Part shown: positions 1 to 8,322 of the stretch, piece after piece
Layout: every line of letters starts with the position of its first letter
Position numbering within the stretch: the first letter of the stretch is position 1
Source of the DNA: Verrucomicrobiota bacterium
GTDB taxonomy: Bacteria > Verrucomicrobiota > Verrucomicrobiae > Limisphaerales > UBA11358
Assembly: GCA_014860005.1 (NCBI GenBank)
Contig: JACZKP010000065.1
Span: forward strand, 104,677-168,676
Length of the DNA: 64,000 nucleotides
Direction of reading: 5' to 3'
Notes under the pieces: generated by a model
What the model was told of the DNA's origin: nothing
Database searches by the model: none
What the model saw: the letters and a program-made list of their open reading frames with translations, nothing else
Position numbers and translations under genes: made by a program

Positions 1-1184
1 TCGACGTGCTTGATGCTCTTGCCGCCTTTCACATCGTGCGTGTAAGTCACATGCACGCGACCGTTGCGCGACTGGATGGCGGTCGGATAACCGTAGTTGC
101 CCTCGTGCGGCGGCGATTTGTCCAGATACTTCTTCCCGCTCCAAGTGCGGCCCTCATCCTCGGAAAGCACAACGGCCAATTGGTGACGGCCATCCTCGGT
201 GTCGTTCAACACCATCAACCATCGTCCATCGTCCAGACTGATCACAGACAGACTGCTGCTGGGGTTTGGCAGATCGGTGTCCCGCGCCACGGACCACGTT
301 TCGCCGTCATCCTTCGATTCACTCACCATGACGCGCTTCGGTGATTCGCCGCCGTCGCGCATGAAGGCGACAATCGTCCCGTCCTTCCGACGGGCCAGCG
401 TCGGTTGAATGTTGCCCAGCCCGACCATCGGCTTGCTGGCGCGCCAGTTGTCCCCGTCATCATCCGAAATGGCCATGAGCGAAATGTTGAAACCATCCGA
501 GTAAAGCGGCAGCAACAGGCGGCCAGCATGAGTGCCCTGAGCGATTCGCAATGGCTTTGCCCGGGTCATCCAGCCGATCTCGCGTTTCACGGGGTCGGCC
601 GCCGCTTCCACCAGCAACTGGTCATAAGGCCGGGCGTATTCGGCCCACATGCTCTGATCATAGCCCGTGGCCTTGAAACCGTTCCGCAGTTGGTCGGGAA
701 AATCCGCTCCGGGCCGGAGCAGGATGACGTCCTGCCATTGCCAGCGCGGCGGTCCGTCACCGTCGTAATCCGCTGTGAAACGGGATTTCAAGAGCGACTG
801 CTCCCAGCGATTCGCCTGCACGGCCACCCAAACCAGCCGGAGACGTTGACGCCCATCGAGAAACAGGACCGGGTTGCAATCTGGCCAACCGGGTGTGTCG
901 GCCACGACAAACACCTCGCCCCAGTCCGCTGCGCCTTGCTTCAGTCTGGAGCCTTGAATCACCACGTCGTTGGCCGTGCGTTCGCCGGAGCCGTGAAACC
1001 AGACGGCCAGCAAGTCGCCGTTCGGACACTCGACAATCGAACTACTGTGGACGTGCTTGGCCTGCGCCGGAAAGATCAGCCGGCTTTGCAAAGACTCCTG
1101 ACCGCTGGCGGGCAAAGCGCGGCCAGCGAGCACCAGGGAAATGATTATGACGGCGGTCAGCTTCGGCGGGTGTGTTGGTTTCAT
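1..1184 (-). CDS. Sialidase-like BNR/Asp-box protein, C-terminus outside window
   Basis: The frame opens at the ATG at 1184 and is still open at base 3, so about 394 residues are visible. Residues 1-27 look like a secretion signal (hydrophobic VIIISLVLAG core, cleavage near ASGQ), so the protein probably acts outside the cytoplasm. Three Asp-box motifs are visible: SDDDGDNW near residue 240, SKDDGETW near 290 and SEDEGRTW near 340, with the blade-like spacing of six-bladed sialidase propellers. Such family members cleave terminal sialic acids or act on other glycans; verrucomicrobial homologues are often annotated simply as exo-alpha-sialidase and the substrate cannot be read from sequence. 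It lies downstream of the M16 gene on the same strand, 152 bp away, so it may be a separate unit. Confidence 0.8.
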   Translation of the reverse strand, partial: MKPTHPPKLTAVIIISLVLAGRALPASGQESLQSRLIFPAQAKHVHSSSIVECPNGDLLAVWFHGSGERTANDVVIQGSRLKQGAADWGEVFVVADTPGWPDCNPVLFLDGRQRLRLVWVAVQANRWEQSLLKSRFTADYDGDGPPRWQWQDVILLRPGADFPDQLRNGFKATGYDQSMWAEYARPYDQLLVEAAADPVKREIGWMTRAKPLRIAQGTHAGRLLLPLYSDGFNISLMAISDDDGDNWRASKPMVGLGNIQPTLARRKDGTIVAFMRDGGESPKRVMVSESKDDGETWSVARDTDLPNPSSSLSVISLDDGRWLMVLNDTEDGRHQLAVVLSEDEGRTWSGKKYLDKSPPHEGNYGYPTAIQSRNGRVHVTYTHDVKGGKSIKHV

Positions 1185-1336
1185 GTTGTTTTTTTTGCCG
1201 GGTGACGGAATCAATTCAACCGGCGCCACACGGGTTTGGCAACGATTGTTTACACCCGCTTTGCGGTGACGGCAGTCATTAAGCCAGGGTTTCTCTGTGA
1301 TTTACGCCACACTGCGCTGGGCCTTCGGCTGGAGAA

Positions 1337-2842
1337 TTATCTGCTGTCGGTTGAAGGCTTGGCCGGACTCAGCACGCAGACCGCAGCCTTGGCTTCGGAT
1401 AAATAGGCGCTCGCAGCGCGCTGCGTGTCGGACGCCGAAACGCCGGCGAGTCTCCCGGCCAGCGTGGCCCGATACGCTCCAAAGCGGTGCTCGTACATTC
1501 CCAGTTGCAGTCCTGAATTTCCTTCGAGCATGGCCATCGTCATGCCGGAGGCCAACTGGGCCTTGAACAGCTTGGTTTCCGGCAATTCGGTCAGCACGGT
1601 TGAAAGCTGACGACCGATGAAACGCGCCTGCACGCCTAACGCTAAGTCGGATGAAAGCCTTCCTACGTGGCCGAGAATGGCCCGCCGCACTTGCTCCGCG
1701 TCTGAATCTGGCCGAAGCGAGGCCGATACGAACAAGAAGCTGCCCTCAGGGGTCATCAGGTCTGCTCCGGCAAAGGACATACCCGTCTGGCGCTTGAGTT
1801 GTGGGTCGGAGGCGAGCAGCAGGTTCAGGGATTGAGCCGCGACCATCAGGGCGGCGTGGTCTTCGTGCCGAAAACCGGGAATGGCCCACGTTATCAGCAA
1901 ATGCCGCGCATCCAAATCCCAAGTCAGGCTTGTCGTTTCATGCGTGGCATTGACCCTTGACACTGGTGCGGAGTGCAACCTCAGACTACCAAACTGCTTC
2001 TGGACTTCGGCGACAACCTGCTTTGACTCCAGACCACTGACCACGCACACGGTGACTTGATTGGACACCACCAACCTTTCGTCGCGAAGGCGCTGCACTT
2101 CCGCCAGCCCGGCGCGCATCACATCACCCTTGAGCGCCACATGCTGCTTCCCGTGGCGATGGCCCTGGCTCCACGCAGCGACAGCGAACTTGTGCGTCGC
2201 GAAATTGCGGGCGGTGAAATCACATTCGGCGATCACCTTCGGCTTCTCCGCCGCCAGACTGGCTTCCGTGAACGGTACGCCTTCGAGCCAACGGCGATGA
2301 TGCGCCAAGCCCTCCCGCCAATTGCCCAGATGGCCGTAGAAATCCAAGCGCGTGTGATCGGGTAGCGTTTCGGCATTGGCTTCCGATGAATCGGCGGGAA
2401 CCGTTGACCGAATCACCAGATGCTCGATCAAATGTGACCACTGCGCCTGATCGGGTGCGTCAGTTGTGAGGCCCATGGGCAGAAAGGTGAAGATGGATAC
2501 ATTCGTGCTGGCGGGAAAACGGACGGCGACGACGCGAATCCCGTTCGAAAGAGTGATTGAGGTCGAGGCCGCGTTGATTTCCGAGGAACTCCCACAACCC
2601 ACGCCGAGCATGACAACCAGAAACAACGCGGGGCAGAGCAGGAATCTCCCGTAGAGAGTCTTGCGTTGCCCGGCTTTTTGGGTGCGCTTCCTTTTCCCTC
2701 GCAGCGCCTGCCTGCCCATGGCATCCCGGCATCCTGTCAAACTGAGTGAACCCAAAACCGGGTCGCTGTCAGTTGCTGCGGACATTGTATGTGGTGCCAT
2801 TCCGGATGGCGTGTTCAACTTGAAATGCCCCCGTCCCGGCAC
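1337..2842 (-). CDS. M16 (insulinase/pitrilysin) family peptidase-like lipoprotein
   Basis: The protein has the inverted zinc motif HLIEH (residues 137-141 of the 501-residue frame), which is the HxxEH signature of M16 metallopeptidases, with acidic residues about 65 residues later (AEKPKVIAE) where the third zinc ligand is expected. The N-terminal strand SNGIRVVAV is also M16-like. Only about one M16 repeat pair is present, so it resembles the short peptidase-like subunits. A hydrophobic stretch ending in LGVGC (near residue 83) suggests a lipoprotein signal with a slightly unusual -3 residue. The first ATG at 2842 lies 3 bp past the stop of the upstream gene; the ATG at 2719 gives a more normal signal peptide and is a plausible true start. 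Substrate unknown. Confidence 0.75.
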   Translation of the reverse strand: MPGRGHFKLNTPSGMAPHTMSAATDSDPVLGSLSLTGCRDAMGRQALRGKRKRTQKAGQRKTLYGRFLLCPALFLVVMLGVGCGSSSEINAASTSITLSNGIRVVAVRFPASTNVSIFTFLPMGLTTDAPDQAQWSHLIEHLVIRSTVPADSSEANAETLPDHTRLDFYGHLGNWREGLAHHRRWLEGVPFTEASLAAEKPKVIAECDFTARNFATHKFAVAAWSQGHRHGKQHVALKGDVMRAGLAEVQRLRDERLVVSNQVTVCVVSGLESKQVVAEVQKQFGSLRLHSAPVSRVNATHETTSLTWDLDARHLLITWAIPGFRHEDHAALMVAAQSLNLLLASDPQLKRQTGMSFAGADLMTPEGSFLFVSASLRPDSDAEQVRRAILGHVGRLSSDLALGVQARFIGRQLSTVLTELPETKLFKAQLASGMTMAMLEGNSGLQLGMYEHRFGAYRATLAGRLAGVSASDTQRAASAYLSEAKAAVCVLSPAKPSTDSR

Positions 2843-2845
2843 AAG

Positions 2846-3892
2846 TCAAGGATTCGGCGGCGGGGGACTGCCGTCGCCTTCCGGCGCCATGAATTTCCGC
2901 GCCATGTTCATGCCCATGCGCGTCATCTGCAATTGATTCGTCTGAAACTTGCCGAACGCGGCCAACTGAGTTTCGGTGAGCACACCGGCGGCGCGGTCGT
3001 AAACCCGCTGGTTCACGGTTTCCTGGCTTTGCATGAGCTTCTCCAGGCTGTCGCCGGAGAACATGGCTTCGAGGTTCGCGGCGTCCTGCGCGGGGCCGGG
3101 CGGCGGCTGCCCGGTGGCGGCGGCGACGTGCTGCTTCTCCTCCTTCATGAACTGAAGCAGTTGTTCGGTTTGCGGATCGGTCAACGCGTTCTCGCTGCCG
3201 GCGAATTGTTGTTGGAACTGGGTGAGTTGCGTCCGTTCCCCGACGGTTTGCTGGTAATCCTGGTATTGCGCGTAGCGGCTTTCGCCGAGGACCCCCCGGA
3301 TTTGTTCCTCGAACGCCTTCTGTTCCTCGGCCAGCACGCCGGCCATGGCCGCGCGGTTGGTGGACGAACCGCCCATCAGTGACGTGGCTTTTTCCGTGCT
3401 CTTCATCATGTTGTCGGCGAGCAGATCTTTGAACTGGTTGCCTTCCTCCGGCGTCAGTCCCATGCGTTTGATCAGTGGATCGTAAAGCTGGTTCAGCATC
3501 AGGCGTTGTTGTTCGCGGATCATTTTCCTGGTGTCAGGGTCCTCCATCATCTTCGCCAGAAAACTGCCGAAGGGATTCTCCTTTTTGCCCGGCTTCGACT
3601 CGGGAGCAGCGACTTCGCCGGCTTGCAGTTGGGGTGAATGGGCCGCCGCCTGTTGCGCGGATTGAAGTTTGGCGGCCAGATCACCCGCCTGATCCAGCAA
3701 TTCGCGACGCTGCCGGTCCGCCAGGCTTTTGGCGGCCTCAGCGTCGGCAAGCTGCTGTGCTTGTTGATCAAGTTCCACCCGCAAGGAAGTCATCTGGGTG
3801 TCTTGACGTTTGAACTTCTGCCACTGCGCCACGCATAGAACACCAAGCGCAAGGGTGGTGGCAGCAAAAACAAGGATGAGGGTGTTTTTCAT
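2846..3892 (-). CDS. Membrane-anchored coiled-coil protein of unknown function
   Basis: 348 residues. Residues 4-24 form a single hydrophobic segment (TLILVFAATTLALGVLCVAQ) followed by a heptad-like region rich in Gln, Ala, Glu and Leu (about residues 30-90), then a Gln/Met-rich helical body. Two stretches, LTDPQTEQLL and VLTETQLAAF, resemble the helical turn-plus-helix pieces of envelope stress proteins of the LTxxQ type, but similarity is too weak to name a family. It is predicted to sit in the inner membrane with its body in the periplasm. It lies 13 bp after the kinase stop and directly before the M16 gene, so the three genes probably form one transcript. Confidence 0.65.
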   Translation of the reverse strand: MKNTLILVFAATTLALGVLCVAQWQKFKRQDTQMTSLRVELDQQAQQLADAEAAKSLADRQRRELLDQAGDLAAKLQSAQQAAAHSPQLQAGEVAAPESKPGKKENPFGSFLAKMMEDPDTRKMIREQQRLMLNQLYDPLIKRMGLTPEEGNQFKDLLADNMMKSTEKATSLMGGSSTNRAAMAGVLAEEQKAFEEQIRGVLGESRYAQYQDYQQTVGERTQLTQFQQQFAGSENALTDPQTEQLLQFMKEEKQHVAAATGQPPPGPAQDAANLEAMFSGDSLEKLMQSQETVNQRVYDRAAGVLTETQLAAFGKFQTNQLQMTRMGMNMARKFMAPEGDGSPPPPNP

Positions 3893-3905
3893 AAGTTAAT
3901 TCGGT

Positions 3906-6900
3906 TCAGCGCGGTACCGGCCACGTGCCTGCCAAACGGTCCGGCAGACCGCGTGTCGGCAAGGCCAATGAGAGCAGAGCCAGACCGCAGATCAATAGTA
4001 ATCCCAGCAAGGCGGCGGGCAACGTGCCCAGCAGCTTTTGCAGCGTTACGAATACGATCAATTCCAGCAAGAGCGGACTCCACGCCACGATGGCCCGACA
4101 GAACACGCGCAACCGCGAAGCCCAGGCACCATCCCGCCGGACAAAGGTCACTCCGGCGATGAGCAAAACCAGACCGCCACGGAACGCCAGCGCCGCGATT
4201 AACGCCGGAAAAGCGACGTAAATCGCCAAGGTTACTGAGATTAGCATCACCGGAAACGATGGCTGTTTCATGAACTTCAGACTGTCCGTGGGGGGAAGGC
4301 GACCTTTCAGGACGGCCTCAGCGTCGGCGATTTCTTTTTCTGAGGGCAACGGGTTTTCGGCCACGCTTTGCTCGGCAAACCGGCGGGCTTCGCCTTTGAT
4401 CAGGGTCAGCGCAAGCGGGCCCGACCACGAGGCGTCGTTGGTGATGACGGGCCGGTAATGCTGGGCGATGTAGATTGCAAACTGGCGGTCGGACGGATGC
4501 GGCTGGTTCTTTGCCCATCGCGAATTCATCATGCCCCGGTGTTGCAGCAACATGTTCAGTTCCATGAGGCCCGGGTTCTTTCGGCTCCATTGCTCCATAA
4601 GCGTCATGCCGAAGAACATGCCGCAAGTGGCCAGCAGCGGAAACGCCAGGCAGCCCGCCACGATGGCTGCGCGACGCCAGCGGGTCACTTCCGCCACGCG
4701 CTGCAACAATGGCCAAAGCGCCGTCGCCACGGCTTCCGCGTCCGGCATTTGCGGCAGCTTTTCCAGAAGCCGATGCGCGTGCAGTGGCAGGGGGCCGGCG
4801 ACTTCGCCGGAAGAGGCTGAACTCTGCACTTCTCCGCGCAGTGTGGCATCGGCAACTTCCTTCAAAAAGGCTTGGTGGTGGTTGTGCTGCGGCAAGGGCG
4901 GCGCGAGGACGGCGGCCTCGCGATTCGTCGGGGAGGATGAAAGCCCCGGTGCGGGAAAGTCCAACAGCTTCGCCCGGCCATCGGCCGTGATCCACACCCG
5001 GTCCAGCGCGAGCATCACCGGTAGCGTACCGTCTTTTTGCGCCGCGCTGATTTCCCGGGCCAGGTCATAAAGCCAGAACCGCACCTGGCTCCAAGGCTGG
5101 CGGGTCTGCGCCAGACGAACGAGCGGCTCCCCCGTCGCGGCTTCAAAGGCATCCCAGTTTTCCTCCGATGTGCGTTTGCCGGTGAGCCAGCGCAACCGGC
5201 CCACGCGCCCGACGTTGCGCAGCGCCGCCGGCACGGGCGGCGTCTCCGATGACACCACGCGAATCCACACCTTGCGCAACAGCCGCAGGTCGTAGCCGAG
5301 CAACCACTCTGCGTCGGCGGTTTTCTCCAGCGTTTCCAGAATATGGTAAGGCCCAATCGTGCGTTGCCCCTCCAGCGCTGGCGGCGGCGTTTCTTTAACA
5401 GCCAGTGCGGGCCGCGCCAGGAAGGCCACGCGGGAAATCACGCGCGTCTTCGTGACCAGATCATGCACGGCGGCAAAACCATTCCGCCGACGCATTGTGG
5501 AAAACAACAGCGCTAGGACGAGGTAAAATGAGATCCCCAGCAAATACTGAGTCGCAAACGAACTTCCCAGGTACGCCCGCGGATTGCTGCCGTAAATCAG
5601 CCAATAAGGCAGCATCGGCAGGACGACGTAAAAGCCGGCCCGCAACAGAGCGCGCGGAATTCCCGGCGGATTATTTCCCGCTCCGACCACGCGCAAACGA
5701 CAGAGAGCTTTTCCCGCCGTCGCACCCCAGATTCCTTCTGTCAGCGCATAATACAGCACCGAAAAGATCACACCCGCGAGCATCCCGAGCAAGGCTCTGG
5801 GGGAACTCACGAAGGATGGGTTCATGAATTCCATGGGATTTCCCATCAATGGCAGCCAGATCGTCATGACGACGAGGTTGAGCAGGAAGAAATCCAACAA
5901 GCCCGCCAGGAAACGCAACCCCAGCGTGGCAGGCGTGGGGGCCGCGGAGCTGTATGGCGTCAGCGCGCGGGCCAAATCACGGTAGTGCTTGAAGCGTTCG
6001 CCCGGTTGCTTTTCGAGACAGCGCAAGATCACTTTGGCCAGTCCCCGTGGAATATCGGGTCGGAATTTCGTCGGCGACGGTGGGCGTTGTTCGAGCACCG
6101 TCGCGAGCAGTTGCACCGTGTTCTTTGCTTCAAACGGCGTGCGGCCCGTGAGGAGATAAAACAGCGTCGCGCCCACGGAATACATGTCCGACCGGACATT
6201 GAGTTCATCGCCGCGTAATTGTTCCGGCGAGCAGAACGCGGGCGTGCCGAGGAACGCACCCGTCGCGGTCAACGCGGGTTCCGTGCGGACGGCGGTGGAA
6301 ATCGAGAGACCAAAATCACCGATCTTCACCGTCCCGTCGGCATCGCGGAAACAGTTCGACGGCTTCACGTCGCGATGCAGCACGCCGATTTCCTGGGCCG
6401 CCTCCAGCCCGGCGATGATTTGCAGCACGGCATCCACGGCCTCGCCCACCGGCAACGGTCCCCGCGCACTGACGCGGTCCTGCAAGGTGCCGCCGGAAAC
6501 CAGTTCCATCGCAATGACGGGAGTGCCGCCAATCTCTTCGGTACCGAAGACGTAAACACTGTTCGGATGATTGATGGAGGCCGCCAGACGACCTTCGCGG
6601 AAAAACCGCTCGCGCGCTTCCGGCGAATCCAGCGTATGGCTCAGGACTTTTAGTGCAACACAACGCCCACTGTCCAGATCATCGGCTTCGAAGGCCGCGC
6701 CCATGCCACCCTGACCCAACAAACGCACGATGCGGTAATGACCAAACAGTTCGCCCGGTTGCGGCAGGCCGCGCGATGGTTTCATCGGCCCCGGCAGGGC
6801 CACCGTGCCGGCCGGTCCGGTCACCGGCTGCGTACTTAAACCGGCTTTCAAGAGGCACTTCGGACAAAGTTCCGACGGCAGGTGGACTGGCAGTTCGGCA

Positions 6901-6950
6901 CCGCAATCAGCGCACTTGCGTCTGGGTGAAGTTGTTTCGGTGGCGGCCAT
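3906..6950 (-). CDS. Ser/Thr protein kinase with zinc ribbon, RDD membrane domain and pseudokinase-like half
   Basis: From the ATG at 6950 the protein has 1014 residues (an ATG at 7010 is in frame, but the extra 20 residues look like leader). Order of parts: CxxC...CxxC zinc ribbon (C13, C16, C29, C32); Hanks kinase at about 70-330 with glycine loop GQGGMG, VALKVL lysine, HRDVKPSN catalytic loop and DFGLS; RDD-type membrane domain at about 345-510; a second kinase-like region from about 525 lacking the glycine loop and HRD motif; then three or more C-terminal membrane segments. It should phosphorylate proteins at the membrane. In planctomycetes and Verrucomicrobia such kinases are commonly encoded next to an ECF sigma gene of the 13920-14693 type; here a fragment of that sigma gene's end lies only 61 bp upstream of the start. 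Confidence 0.9.
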   Translation of the reverse strand: MAATETTSPRRKCADCGAELPVHLPSELCPKCLLKAGLSTQPVTGPAGTVALPGPMKPSRGLPQPGELFGHYRIVRLLGQGGMGAAFEADDLDSGRCVALKVLSHTLDSPEARERFFREGRLAASINHPNSVYVFGTEEIGGTPVIAMELVSGGTLQDRVSARGPLPVGEAVDAVLQIIAGLEAAQEIGVLHRDVKPSNCFRDADGTVKIGDFGLSISTAVRTEPALTATGAFLGTPAFCSPEQLRGDELNVRSDMYSVGATLFYLLTGRTPFEAKNTVQLLATVLEQRPPSPTKFRPDIPRGLAKVILRCLEKQPGERFKHYRDLARALTPYSSAAPTPATLGLRFLAGLLDFFLLNLVVMTIWLPLMGNPMEFMNPSFVSSPRALLGMLAGVIFSVLYYALTEGIWGATAGKALCRLRVVGAGNNPPGIPRALLRAGFYVVLPMLPYWLIYGSNPRAYLGSSFATQYLLGISFYLVLALLFSTMRRRNGFAAVHDLVTKTRVISRVAFLARPALAVKETPPPALEGQRTIGPYHILETLEKTADAEWLLGYDLRLLRKVWIRVVSSETPPVPAALRNVGRVGRLRWLTGKRTSEENWDAFEAATGEPLVRLAQTRQPWSQVRFWLYDLAREISAAQKDGTLPVMLALDRVWITADGRAKLLDFPAPGLSSSPTNREAAVLAPPLPQHNHHQAFLKEVADATLRGEVQSSASSGEVAGPLPLHAHRLLEKLPQMPDAEAVATALWPLLQRVAEVTRWRRAAIVAGCLAFPLLATCGMFFGMTLMEQWSRKNPGLMELNMLLQHRGMMNSRWAKNQPHPSDRQFAIYIAQHYRPVITNDASWSGPLALTLIKGEARRFAEQSVAENPLPSEKEIADAEAVLKGRLPPTDSLKFMKQPSFPVMLISVTLAIYVAFPALIAALAFRGGLVLLIAGVTFVRRDGAWASRLRVFCRAIVAWSPLLLELIVFVTLQKLLGTLPAALLGLLLICGLALLSLALPTRGLPDRLAGTWPVPR

Positions 6951-7011
6951 AGTCGTTCTTTCTACCCTGATCTTAAGGAAGATCGGCGAAAGGTAACGCG
7001 GCCAGAACATT

Positions 7012-7116
7012 TTTCATGGACCAAACGTGGCGAACAGGTGGCGGATTTCCTCCTCGACCTCCTCCGGCGCGGCCACAGTGTCGGCGATTTCGCTCCGCAG
7101 GATGTCCCGATAGCGT
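7012..7116 (-). pseudogene. 3'-end fragment of an ECF sigma factor gene (direct-repeat copy A)
   Basis: This 105-bp stretch matches 13918-14022, the last codons and stop of the intact ECF sigma gene, at 101 of 105 positions by eye (51 identical bases at the stop-codon side, four scattered mismatches, then 39 identical bases). It encodes the tail RYRDILRSEIAD...FATFGP followed by TGA, with AAPEE in place of ASPAE. It sits directly upstream of the kinase, where the intact sigma gene would be expected. The frame is fused by chance to the fragment at 7184-7268, giving an open frame of 84 residues that is probably not a real gene. Confidence 0.9.
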
Positions 7117-7183
7117 CCACACCCTTGGCCTTCTGGCCTTTTGTTCCAGGAAAGCCTTTTCGCTCGCTTCCCGGCGGCGCGAA

Positions 7184-7268
7184 TCCGGCGTGAACTGGCC
7201 GCGCCAACCGAAGATGTTGCTCGCGTCTTGTGGACGACATCCAGCTTCTGGCGGTCGAGGGTGTTCAT
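7184..7268 (-). pseudogene. 5' fragment of a methyltransferase-like gene (inner repeat copy 2)
   Basis: The stretch begins MNTLDRQKLDVVHKTR and then shifts frame relative to the copy at 10682-10792 because one C is missing in the run after AAGACGCG. DNA identity to 10707-10792 is about 87% over 86 positions (roughly ten mismatches and one deletion). The undamaged copy reads KTRSNIFGWRGQFTPEFV, which resembles the start of DNA methyltransferases I know with an RGQF(S/T)PQ motif; this family call is from memory and moderate. It follows the nuclease stop by 7 bp. Confidence 0.6.
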
Positions 7269-7275
7269 GGACAGG

Positions 7276-8322
7276 TCAAAGCTTCCGTGGAATGCGAATG
7301 CTCGCTTTCGTTCCTTGAACGTGAATCTCGTCCTTCGTCCATGAAAGCTGAATCGTCTCCGGTTTGGCCTCTTCGTATTTTGCCATCTCGGTAAGCGGTG
7401 GGCGAATGTAGCGTTCAAGAAAAACGGCCATCGTCTTGCCTGCTTTGGAATCCATGTGTGCCCACGCATCCGTGCCAATGTAATGTTTGCCTTGGCACGC
7501 ATTGAACGCCGCGATCAGTTGAGTGAGACGAGGTGAGGGCGTTGGGTCGAGAACGATGAGCACGGGTGTCAAACCGGCGGCGCGGGCTTCGCGAGGAAAG
7601 GAAAGTTCTTCACCAAAGCGGCCTTGCCTGCTGGCGGCAATCGTTACTCGCAGTTTGAATTCATAGGCGAGCTGGCTCTCCCCATCATAGCAATCAATCT
7701 GGCGACCTTCACCAGTCGGTTCGCCGAGTTCGTTCACGCGTTTGACGGGCGAGTTCTTTGAGCCGACCGCCTGACCGCCGAGACAACTCGCCAGCACCGG
7801 CTCGAACAAATAGCCCGTCTCCTGCGCGGCGCGGTTGTCTATGTCGAAAATCCATTTGCGCCAGACAATCCACGACGCGAGCAGTCCCTCGTCCACACCA
7901 CCAAACTCCAGCAGGCTGCGAGGACCAATCTGGTTCATCGTCGGCTTCGGCTGAGTGGAAAGGATGCGCTGATACTTCACCCGCCGTTTGTGCAGCGTGG
8001 CGAGGTTCTCAAAGTAGAGCCGGAAGTCAGGTTCGCGGGCGACACACGCCGCGAGACTCTCAACAAGTGCCGCAGCGGTGGGACAACCAGCTTGCGGAGT
8101 CTGAAACCACGCCAACGGAAGACGGTAATAATCGTTGCTCGGCGGCGGAGATGAAAGCGGAGGCAGTTTCGAGATTCCGGCGGCAAGTCCGAGGTCGTGG
8201 CAACACTGCGACAGGAGACAAAACAGCTCGTTCTCGGAAAGCGTCACTCGGTCATCGCCGTTGCCGAGGAGGCGCGCGGCGCTGAACGACTTCTTGATTT
8301 CGGCAGGTATCGGCATGGTCAT
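7276..8322 (-). CDS. Putative type II restriction endonuclease, PD-(D/E)xK type
   Basis: 348 residues, start ATG at 8322 overlapping the methyltransferase stop as ATGA, so the two are translationally coupled. The central part has GRQIDCYDGESQLAYEFKLR, in which the Asp of QID and the EFK about 12 residues later fit the D...ExK metal-binding site of PD-(D/E)xK nucleases. Overall length and pairing with a C5 methyltransferase suggest a classical type II R-M system; the ApaLI-like nuclease family is a possible match but I cannot confirm it. It would cut unmodified DNA at the sequence protected by the neighbouring methyltransferase. No damage to the frame is visible. Confidence 0.75.
   Translation of the reverse strand: MTMPIPAEIKKSFSAARLLGNGDDRVTLSENELFCLLSQCCHDLGLAAGISKLPPLSSPPPSNDYYRLPLAWFQTPQAGCPTAAALVESLAACVAREPDFRLYFENLATLHKRRVKYQRILSTQPKPTMNQIGPRSLLEFGGVDEGLLASWIVWRKWIFDIDNRAAQETGYLFEPVLASCLGGQAVGSKNSPVKRVNELGEPTGEGRQIDCYDGESQLAYEFKLRVTIAASRQGRFGEELSFPREARAAGLTPVLIVLDPTPSPRLTQLIAAFNACQGKHYIGTDAWAHMDSKAGKTMAVFLERYIRPPLTEMAKYEEAKPETIQLSWTKDEIHVQGTKASIRIPRKL

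Noticed and set aside
405..1205. Open frame of 266 codons on the plus strand over the sialidase-like gene
   Set aside because: It is antisense to a gene with a signal peptide and three Asp boxes; its own translation has no motif and is Arg/His/Pro-rich like typical shadow frames.
7014..7268. 84-codon frame joining the methyltransferase-like fragment to the sigma tail
   Set aside because: It is a chance in-frame fusion of two remnants, one of them already frameshifted relative to its better copy.
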